Assembly (NCBI GenBank): GCA_002796025.1 | Contig: PCVQ01000037.1 | Span: 1,839 to 12,249 of the forward strand | Direction of reading: 5' to 3' | Source: Candidatus Peregrinibacteria bacterium CG11_big_fil_rev_8_21_14_0_20_46_8 | GTDB lineage: Bacteria; Patescibacteriota; Gracilibacteria; UBA1369; UM-FILTER-53-11 | DNA length: 10,411 nucleotides | Shown: piece by piece, positions 1 to 5,836 of the stretch | Layout of the letters: each line of letters starts with the position of its first letter | Numbering within the stretch: position 1 is the first letter of the stretch | The notes under the pieces: generated by a model | Databases searched by the model: none | What the model was told of the DNA's origin: nothing | What the model saw: the letters and a program-made list of their open reading frames with translations, nothing else | Translations under genes and position numbers: made by a program

Positions 1-249
1 ATTGCAGCAGCAATTACCAAGTACGGTGAATGTGTTGGAGATATGCCATACATCGTTGTTCAGTCTCCGCGCGAAATAGGTTCAGAATTGCGCCAGAGTA
101 TTCGTGGCTCGCTTAAAAAAGAATACCCGCTGAGCTTCCCTGTTTTTCAAGTTAATCCCAAACTTATTGGGGGCCTTCGTATCTTTAAAAACGGAACAAC
201 GTTTGATTTTTCGTGGCTCAACCGTATCCATAGCTTTATTAACTTTTAA
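1..249 (+). CDS. atpH: F1Fo ATP synthase delta subunit (OSCP), C-terminal part only
   Basis: The frame is open from the first base of the window to the TAA at 247-249, giving the last 82 residues of a protein whose start lies upstream. The piece VNPKLIGGLRI, about residues 53-63 of the visible part, matches the conserved C-terminal delta/OSCP pattern (V-x-P-x-LIGG-x-R-I), followed by a short tail. Delta is the peripheral-stalk cap that holds the alpha3beta3 head to the b subunits and stops it rotating. Its place directly before atpA, with 9 nt between stop and start, is the classical atp operon position. In some reduced genomes delta is fused to the b subunit; this cannot be judged because the N-terminus is missing. 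The identity rests on the C-terminal motif plus gene order; the rest of the fragment is divergent. Confidence 0.85.
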   Translation: MAAAITKYGECVGDMPYIVVQSPREIGSELRQSIRGSLKKEYPLSFPVFQVNPKLIGGLRIFKNGTTFDFSWLNRIHSFINF

Positions 250-258
250 TCGCATCCT

Positions 259-1764
259 ATGGCTCAACAAACACTCAACAATTTTTTGGCTCAGCTCGAG
301 GCCGCACTCCAAGAGGTTCCTGCTGCCGGCAAGCAGGAGGAGAATCAAGGCATAATCCAGTCGTATAAAGACGGCGTTTTAAAGATTCAGGGTCTCGGCA
401 ATTTAAAGATGAACGAGCTTGTCACCGTGGAAGGTACAGACACGCCCGCGCTCGTGATGAACTTGGAGCAGGACGCGTCATATGCGCTTGTGCTCCAGAA
501 TAATCCCGAAATCCGCGAGGGTTTGTTTGTGAAGTCCACGGGCAAGTTTCTCTCGCTGCCGGTGAGTAATGAGATTTTGGGCCGCGTGGTGGATTCGCTC
601 GGCGCGCCGCTGGACGGCAAGCCGGCGATTAAAGCCGACAAATATATGCCGCACGAGAACGTTGCGCCAAGCGTGATGCACCGTAAGTCGGTGCACGAGC
701 CCGTGCAGACCGGAATTGTGGCGATTGACTCGCTTGTGCCCATTGGCCGTGGTCAGCGTGAACTTATTATTGGCGACCGTCAGACCGGTAAGACTTCGGT
801 TGCGCTGGATGCGATTTTGAATCAGAAGGGCAAAGATATGCTCTGTGTCTATGTTGCCGTTGCACAGCGCGAATCCAAAACTGCGCAAGTTGTGCAGAAG
901 CTCCAAGAGAGTGGTGCGCTGGAATACACGGTTGTAGTTTCTGCACCGGCTGCATCATCTGCAGTTATGCAGTATTTGGCGCCGTACGCCGGATGTGCCA
1001 TTGCAGAGTACTTTATGCAGCAAGGCAAACACGTGCTGGTCGTATACGATGATTTGAGTAAGCACGCGGTTGCATACCGTGAGATGTCGTTGCTGCTCCG
1101 CCGCCCGCCGGGACGCGAGGCGTATCCGGGCGATGTTTTCTACTTACACAGCCGGTTGCTGGAGCGTGCCGCAAAGGTGAATGAAGCAAACGGCAGCGGC
1201 AGTATCACCGCACTTCCAATTATTGAGACTCAGGCAAACGACGTCTCCGCCTACATTCCAACAAACGTCATTTCTATTACCGATGGTCAGATTTTCTTGG
1301 AATCGAATCTCTTTAACAAAGGTATTCGTCCGGCGATTAACGTGGGTATTTCGGTATCGCGCGTGGGCGGTGCGGCACAAACGAAGCTCATTAAAAAAGT
1401 ATCCGGTACGGTAAAGCTCGATTTGGCGCAGTACTATGAACTTGAAGCGTTTTCACAGTTTGCTTCTGAGCTCGATCAAGCAACGAAAGATAAGCTTACC
1501 CGCGGCCGCCGCGTGGTAGAAGTGCTTAAGCAGAGAGAGAATCATCCATACGCACTCTGGCAGGAAGCCATTGTATTGTATGCCGCTACAAAAGGATTTT
1601 TCGATCCGATTCCGGAAAACGAGGTTGGCGGAAAAATTACGGCGCTCTTTGCCCTTATAGAATCGAGTCATCAAGATCTCATTAAGATGATCGACGAGAA
1701 AAAAGAACTTACCGAAGAGATCGAAAAGCAGATGAAAGATATCCTAACTAAATTCTTTTCCTAA
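259..1764 (+). CDS. atpA: F1Fo ATP synthase alpha subunit
   Basis: Alpha forms, with beta, the hexameric head of F1; its own nucleotide sites are non-catalytic. The protein has 501 residues, close to the usual length of about 500-515. Visible in order are an N-terminal beta-barrel (about 25-90), the P-loop GDRQTGKT at 172-179, the block VISITDGQIFLE at 337-348, and the ATPase alpha/beta signature PAINVGISVS at 358-367. R368 immediately follows and corresponds to the arginine finger that reaches into the beta catalytic site (E. coli alpha Arg376). A helical C-terminal domain completes it. All key residues expected of a working alpha subunit are present. The ATG at 259 is preceded by the pyrimidine-rich CATCCT and no Shine-Dalgarno sequence. 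Its TAA shares one base with the atpG start (TAATG), so the two are probably translationally coupled. Confidence 0.98.
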   Translation: MAQQTLNNFLAQLEAALQEVPAAGKQEENQGIIQSYKDGVLKIQGLGNLKMNELVTVEGTDTPALVMNLEQDASYALVLQNNPEIREGLFVKSTGKFLSLPVSNEILGRVVDSLGAPLDGKPAIKADKYMPHENVAPSVMHRKSVHEPVQTGIVAIDSLVPIGRGQRELIIGDRQTGKTSVALDAILNQKGKDMLCVYVAVAQRESKTAQVVQKLQESGALEYTVVVSAPAASSAVMQYLAPYAGCAIAEYFMQQGKHVLVVYDDLSKHAVAYREMSLLLRRPPGREAYPGDVFYLHSRLLERAAKVNEANGSGSITALPIIETQANDVSAYIPTNVISITDGQIFLESNLFNKGIRPAINVGISVSRVGGAAQTKLIKKVSGTVKLDLAQYYELEAFSQFASELDQATKDKLTRGRRVVEVLKQRENHPYALWQEAIVLYAATKGFFDPIPENEVGGKITALFALIESSHQDLIKMIDEKKELTEEIEKQMKDILTKFFS

Positions 1765-2663
1765 TGTCCGGCTCACTTTTAGAAATTCGTAAAAAGATCG
1801 GCAGCGTACAGAATACGCGCAAGATTACCAAGGCCATGCAGCTGGTTGCGGCGAGCAAGATGCGTCAGTTTCAAAAGCGCGCGCTTAGCAGCCGGCAGTA
1901 CGTGTGGGATCTGCTCGAAATTTTAGAGAACAATTTGAACAGTCAGTCGACCAGTTTGTTTACCGAAGAGCGCGAAATGGGAAAGACGCTCTTTATTCTC
2001 TACACCTCAGATAAAGGTTTGTGCGGTCCGCTCAATACTAAAATTATTAACGGATTGTTTCGCTCTAAAGAGTGGGGCGCCGTGCCGGAGAGCGAGCGTC
2101 TGCTTTTGACCATTGGCAAGAAGGGTCACGACTTTGCAAAAAATCGCGGTATTCCGGTTGCCAAGCACTTTATTGGCATTCCGGAAAAACTATCTTTTTT
2201 TGACAGCTTGAAAGTGATCGAGAGTATTTTGCATTACTGGGAGGTCGAAAAAGTGAAGGAGGTATTTGTAGTTGCACCGCATTATAAAAATTCGTTTACT
2301 TTTTATCCGGTGATGAAAAGTTTTTTGCCTTTTACCCAAAAGACAATCGAATCGGCAGTTGGTCATTTAGAAGAGCACGAGCGTCCAAAACGCAAAAAGC
2401 GTCCTAATGATTTTATGTATTTTGAGCCGGATAAGGGTTTGGCGCTTGAACATCTGTACCGGCAAATGGTACAGGTACTTTTTATTGAAGCGTTTTTAGA
2501 GTTGAAGGCATCAGAGTATTCCAGCCGTATGATCGCCATGCAGAGTGCAACAGATGCGGCTACGCGTATTACGAATGATCTTACTCGCGACTACAACAAG
2601 GCCCGCCAGCAGGCGATTACAAACGAAATTGCAGAGCTTATGGGAGCGAGTGCAGCTTTGTAA
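1764..2663 (+). CDS. atpG: F1Fo ATP synthase gamma subunit (rotor shaft)
   Basis: Gamma is the central shaft whose rotation drives the conformational cycle of the beta subunits. The protein has 299 residues against 287 in E. coli. Both ends carry the family hallmarks that form the coiled-coil shaft: AMQLVAASKM at 24-33 in the N-terminal helix, and near the C-terminus SSRMIAMQSATDAA followed by NKARQQAITNEIAEL. The central Rossmann-like part is less conserved and includes a strongly basic stretch, ERPKRKKRPND, which probably accounts for the extra length. The start overlaps the atpA stop by one base. The 12 bases before it, AATTCTTTTCCT, are the last codons of atpA and contain no Shine-Dalgarno sequence. 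A nearly identical tract precedes atpC. Confidence 0.97.
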   Translation: MSGSLLEIRKKIGSVQNTRKITKAMQLVAASKMRQFQKRALSSRQYVWDLLEILENNLNSQSTSLFTEEREMGKTLFILYTSDKGLCGPLNTKIINGLFRSKEWGAVPESERLLLTIGKKGHDFAKNRGIPVAKHFIGIPEKLSFFDSLKVIESILHYWEVEKVKEVFVVAPHYKNSFTFYPVMKSFLPFTQKTIESAVGHLEEHERPKRKKRPNDFMYFEPDKGLALEHLYRQMVQVLFIEAFLELKASEYSSRMIAMQSATDAATRITNDLTRDYNKARQQAITNEIAELMGASAAL

Positions 2664-2738
2664 AGCTTTCCAAGCGCCTCCAAGCACCAAATCCCAAATA
2701 ATAACTAAATAACCAATTCAACAATTAACCAAATTCCC
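2664..2738 (+). other. G-depleted leader between atpG and atpD
   Basis: This 75-nt gap is the only sizeable spacer among the F1 genes. Its first 20 bases hold two copies of TCCAAGC (2669-2675 and 2679-2685). From 2685 to the A and T of the atpD start codon there are 56 bases without a single G. This part contains four degenerate CCAAWT units (2687, 2694, 2713, 2729). Such a strand cannot form G-C pairs with itself, so the mRNA ahead of atpD should be unstructured. I see no promoter, Shine-Dalgarno sequence or terminator in it. A role in boosting beta translation (one beta gene must supply three copies per complex, as must alpha) is inference. It may also be a member of a dispersed A/C-rich intergenic repeat. 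Confidence 0.6.
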
Positions 2739-4154
2739 ATGTCCACCAAAACTCTCACCAAAGGCAAGATCGCACGTATCATTGGCGTGGTTGTCGATGC
2801 CTACTTTCCAAACCATATTCCCAACCAGCTTTCTGCGCTGACTGTTGAGGGTCCAAGCGGACCGGTAGTTTTGGAGGTGCAGGCGCACCTTGGAGAAAAT
2901 GTGGTGCGCGCAATTTCCATGTCTACAACCGACGGCTTGTCTATTGGGCAGGAAGTTCTGGACACCAACGAGCCGATTTCTGTGCCGGTGGGCAAAGAGA
3001 CTCTCGGACGTGTATTTAATGTAACCGGAGATGTGATCGATCTTGGCGAAGAAATTCCAAAGCAAGTTGAGCGCCGTCCAATTCACGCAACACCGCCGAG
3101 TTTTACGGAACAAAATCCAAAGGTAGAGATTTTTGAGACCGGTATTAAAGTAGTCGATCTTTTATGTCCCTTTATTAAAGGAGGAAAGGTCGCGCTCTTT
3201 GGCGGTGCGGGTGTGGGTAAGACGGTCATTATGCAGGAGCTGATTCACAATGTGGCGATGTCGCATGGCGGCTACTCGGTATTTGCCGGAGTAGGTGAGC
3301 GAACGCGTGAAGGTAACGATCTTATTCATGAGATGAAAGACAGCGGCGTTATAGACAAGCTTTCGATGGTATTCGGGCAGATGAATGAGCCGCCGGGTGC
3401 GCGTATGCGTGTGGCGCTGACGGGTTTGACGATTGCCGAAAAGTTTCGTGACGAGGGGCGTGACATCCTTATGTTCATCGACAACATCTTCCGCTTTACG
3501 CAGGCAGGTTCCGAGGTATCGGCACTGCTTGGGCGTATGCCTTCTGCAGCCGGCTACCAGCCGACACTTGCAACCGATATGGCGGCACTGCAAGAGCGTA
3601 TTACTTCTACGAAAAAAGGCTCTATTACCTCTGTGCAGGCGGTGTACGTTCCTGCCGACGATCTTACCGATCCGGCGCCGGCTACAACATTCGGACACTT
3701 GGATGCGACGATTGTACTTTCACGTAAACTTGCTTCTATGGGTCTCTTCCCGGCTGTCGATCCGCTCGATTCCAACTCGACCGCGCTTAAAGAAGAGACG
3801 GTTGGCGAAGAGCACTACATGGTTGCAACACAGGTCCGCCAGATTCTTCAGCGCTACAAAGAGCTACAGGACGTTATCGCAATTCTCGGTATGGATGAAT
3901 TATCCGAGGAAGATAAGCAGGTTGTAAATCGCGCGCGCCGTATTCAAAAATTCCTTTCTCAAAACTTCTTTGTTGCCGAACAGTTTACCGGTACACCGGG
4001 TCAGTATGTAAAAGTTTCGGACACCGTGCGCTCATTTAAGGAAATTTTGGAAGGCAAGCACGACGAGATCGATGAACAAGACTTTTATATGGCGGCAAGT
4101 ATCGAGCAAGTTGTTGAGCGGCATCATACAAAGAAGGTAACCAAGAAAAAATAA
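2739..4154 (+). CDS. atpD: F1Fo ATP synthase beta subunit (catalytic)
   Basis: Beta carries the three catalytic nucleotide sites of F1. The protein has 471 residues (E. coli 460) and is highly conserved. Visible are the N-terminal beta-barrel with GKIARIIGVVVDA, the P-loop GGAGVGKT at 155-162, and GERTREGND with the catalytic glutamate E187 and R188 (E. coli Glu181 and Arg182). Further on come FIDNIFRFTQAGSEVSALLG, the signature PAVDPLDSNS, and the DELSEED lever at 386-392 that contacts gamma and epsilon. The C-terminus ends in a basic tail (KKVTKKK). The ATG at 2739 fits the conserved N-terminus and lies directly after the G-free leader, with TTCCC in place of a Shine-Dalgarno sequence. It is followed by atpC after 9 nt. 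Confidence 0.98.
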   Translation: MSTKTLTKGKIARIIGVVVDAYFPNHIPNQLSALTVEGPSGPVVLEVQAHLGENVVRAISMSTTDGLSIGQEVLDTNEPISVPVGKETLGRVFNVTGDVIDLGEEIPKQVERRPIHATPPSFTEQNPKVEIFETGIKVVDLLCPFIKGGKVALFGGAGVGKTVIMQELIHNVAMSHGGYSVFAGVGERTREGNDLIHEMKDSGVIDKLSMVFGQMNEPPGARMRVALTGLTIAEKFRDEGRDILMFIDNIFRFTQAGSEVSALLGRMPSAAGYQPTLATDMAALQERITSTKKGSITSVQAVYVPADDLTDPAPATTFGHLDATIVLSRKLASMGLFPAVDPLDSNSTALKEETVGEEHYMVATQVRQILQRYKELQDVIAILGMDELSEEDKQVVNRARRIQKFLSQNFFVAEQFTGTPGQYVKVSDTVRSFKEILEGKHDEIDEQDFYMAASIEQVVERHHTKKVTKKK

Positions 4155-4163
4155 TTCTTTCCT

Positions 4164-4574
4164 ATGCGCACATTTGAACTGACTATTCGCACTCCATACG
4201 AAGATCTGTATGTCGGCAAGGAAGTTTATACACTCTCTTGTGTTTCGCAGCAGGGTGCTCTGCAGATTTTTGCACACCATGCCTCGTTAACCGCTGCCGT
4301 AGGATTTTCAATCGTGCGCGTAAAAGACACAAAAAATATTGAAGAGTCGTACGTTATCCGCAACGGCGTCTTGTTTTTTGACAATGCCGAGAATAAGGCA
4401 ATACTCTTGGCGCTGCACGGCGAAGCAAAATCAGAGCTGAGCTACAAGACCGCAAAAGAGTATCTCGACTTTTTACGTGAGTGTTTAGACAAAGGCGAAG
4501 ACCTCAGTAAATATCACGTCTTGTATTTAGAGGGCGAAAAATTGGCGGTTGAGGAGCAGCTGCGGCAGGTCTAG
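4164..4574 (+). CDS. atpC: F1Fo ATP synthase epsilon subunit
   Basis: Epsilon sits at the foot of gamma, couples the F1 shaft to the c-ring, and in many bacteria inhibits ATP hydrolysis. The 136-residue protein has the usual length (E. coli 139) and layout. Residues 1-85 form a beta-sandwich that starts FELTIRTPYEDLYVG and contains the family-like GALQIFAHHASLTAAVG. A charged helical C-terminal part follows. The sequence is clearly divergent: the usual GxxGILPGHAPL stretch is only loosely kept, and I do not see the I(L)DxxRA ATP-binding motif of Bacillus-type epsilon. The call leans on position as last gene of the operon as well as on these motifs. The upstream tract AATTCTTTCCT mirrors the one before atpG. 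The stop is TAG. Confidence 0.93.
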   Translation: MRTFELTIRTPYEDLYVGKEVYTLSCVSQQGALQIFAHHASLTAAVGFSIVRVKDTKNIEESYVIRNGVLFFDNAENKAILLALHGEAKSELSYKTAKEYLDFLRECLDKGEDLSKYHVLYLEGEKLAVEEQLRQV

Positions 4575-4575
4575 C

Positions 4576-4595
4576 CAAAATTTGACAGAATTTTG
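4576..4595 (+). repeat. 7-bp perfect inverted repeat around the -35 box
   Basis: CAAAATT (4576-4582) and AATTTTG (4589-4595) are perfect reverse complements separated by TGACAG. The dyad begins one base after the atpC stop and encloses the TTGACA hexamer of the next promoter. It could be an operator, because a bound repressor would cover the -35 box. It could also be a weak A/T-only stem ending the atp transcript. No clean T-run follows directly, which makes an efficient intrinsic terminator unlikely. Confidence 0.45.
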
Positions 4596-4610
4596 ATTTG
4601 CGCCTATATT
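4582..4610 (+). promoter_or_regulatory. Sigma70-type promoter for the 402-aa gene
   Basis: TTGACA (4582-4587) matches the -35 consensus exactly. It is separated by 17 nt from TATATT (4605-4610), a 5/6 match to the -10 box. Only seven bases lie between the -10 box and the ATG at 4618, so transcription should start on or within two bases of the start codon and give a leaderless mRNA. This separates the downstream gene from the atp operon. Confidence 0.85.
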
Positions 4611-4617
4611 TTTCTTA

Positions 4618-5826
4618 ATGAGCCCACCGGAAGGATTAAAAGAAGGTAAAAAACCTGGATGGTTAGAAAGAAAGCGACCAGAATGGCATAGAGAAAAAGC
4701 TATTATTGGCGAAAATAGAGATAACGGTTATCCGCAGAGCATCGCAGTTAAAATTAGAGGATTTGTTTTATCTGTTTTAACTATGCGATATAGTTCGCCA
4801 CCGTCACCACTGCGTCAGTTGGGTCCTTTAGAAGAATCACCCGAAGCCAAGCGCGATCCGCATGACGAAGAACCGGATTTTGAGGCTTTATGGCACGATT
4901 ACGCCGAAACTATTGCAATAGCACGCACAGATGAAGAACGTGCTTTAGATGTACCGACTGCCGAAAAGGCGATTACCAATCTCAAACGTCTGAATGGTTC
5001 ATTTGTAGCATTAGCAAATAAAACAATTGCTGAATTGTCTGAAGTAATTCGTAAAGAAATTATTTCTTTGCGCGAGACGCAATCTGCACTACAAGCAGAG
5101 AAGGATGCGCTGACGAGTGATAAAAAAGGTGCTTTAAGCCCAGAAGAAAGTGAAGCTTACGATGCTTTAATTAAAAGAGTAGATAAATTTTTAGCTGCAA
5201 ACGCCAGAAATATTTGGAAAGTTCAATATGTTACTGTGGCATTTTTAACTGTGCACAAGTCTTTGGTTGAAGCTCTTGCAATAGGCTCCGAAGATCTTGT
5301 CGCTGCACAGGCCGAATTAGAGCGGCGGGAACTTTTGGAATCTCATGTAGATATAATTGATGAATTAGAGGAACGTGTACAAAGACATGGATTTTTTGCA
5401 GATGTGCGTTTGCCCATGCAGTTAGCAGCTCGTGCACAGCGTCTCGAAGGAATTTTAGGTGCTGTTATCGAACGCCATGAAGGGCATACGGCGGTACTCG
5501 GAGAGGCCCTTTTTGGAGCCGCAGATCCAGTTTTGAGTGGCATGCGAGAATTATCCCCTCAAGGTAAAGGCGGCGAAGCGGCTTTTGATAAAGCTATTGA
5601 TACAGTTCGGAGTATGGAGACACGGATAAGTGGATTGCTTGGTACAGGGCAAAAAGAATTACCGGCCTTAACAAGAGGAAATTCGGCTTCGGATGAAGAT
5701 GCTGGCGCAACTATTCAGCCAGAAGAAGCCTATGGTACTCTCGAAGCATTGGAGGCTCGTTTAAAAGCTGTTGCGCGTGGTCTTGATGCAGATAAGACTC
5801 CAAACGATGATGCCGATATTCTTTAG
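4618..5826 (+). CDS. Hypothetical charged, mostly helical protein
   Basis: I do not recognise this 402-residue protein. Residues 1-57 are basic and proline-rich with one short hydrophobic stretch (about 46-55, too short for a sure membrane span). Residues 58-90 are proline- and acid-rich and probably disordered. Residues about 112-165 look like a coiled coil. Further amphipathic helices run to about 320, and an acidic, low-complexity tail ends the protein. No signal peptide, catalytic motif or metal site is evident. The start at 4618 is favoured because the promoter ends seven bases before it; an alternative ATG exists at codon 56 (4783). The first 57 codons use AGA or CGA for all six arginines, unlike the CGT/CGC-rich atp genes, so the 5' end may have a different history. 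It is transcribed alone and converges with thrS. A cytoplasmic structural or scaffold role is only a guess. Confidence 0.8.
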   Translation: MSPPEGLKEGKKPGWLERKRPEWHREKAIIGENRDNGYPQSIAVKIRGFVLSVLTMRYSSPPSPLRQLGPLEESPEAKRDPHDEEPDFEALWHDYAETIAIARTDEERALDVPTAEKAITNLKRLNGSFVALANKTIAELSEVIRKEIISLRETQSALQAEKDALTSDKKGALSPEESEAYDALIKRVDKFLAANARNIWKVQYVTVAFLTVHKSLVEALAIGSEDLVAAQAELERRELLESHVDIIDELEERVQRHGFFADVRLPMQLAARAQRLEGILGAVIERHEGHTAVLGEALFGAADPVLSGMRELSPQGKGGEAAFDKAIDTVRSMETRISGLLGTGQKELPALTRGNSASDEDAGATIQPEEAYGTLEALEARLKAVARGLDADKTPNDDADIL

Positions 5827-5836
5827 GCTATTAATT

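Noticed and set aside
478..906. Minus-strand open frame of 142 codons inside atpA
   Set aside because: It lies wholly antisense to a strongly conserved alpha subunit and its product has no coherent features; it is a by-product of codon bias.
2664..2738. Promoter or terminator between atpG and atpD
   Set aside because: No -35/-10 pair with acceptable spacing and no stem-loop with a T-run is present; co-transcription of the operon is the simpler reading.
3162..3698. Minus-strand open frame of 178 codons inside atpD
   Set aside because: It is antisense to the most conserved part of the beta subunit and gives an Arg/His/Cys-rich, non-protein-like sequence.
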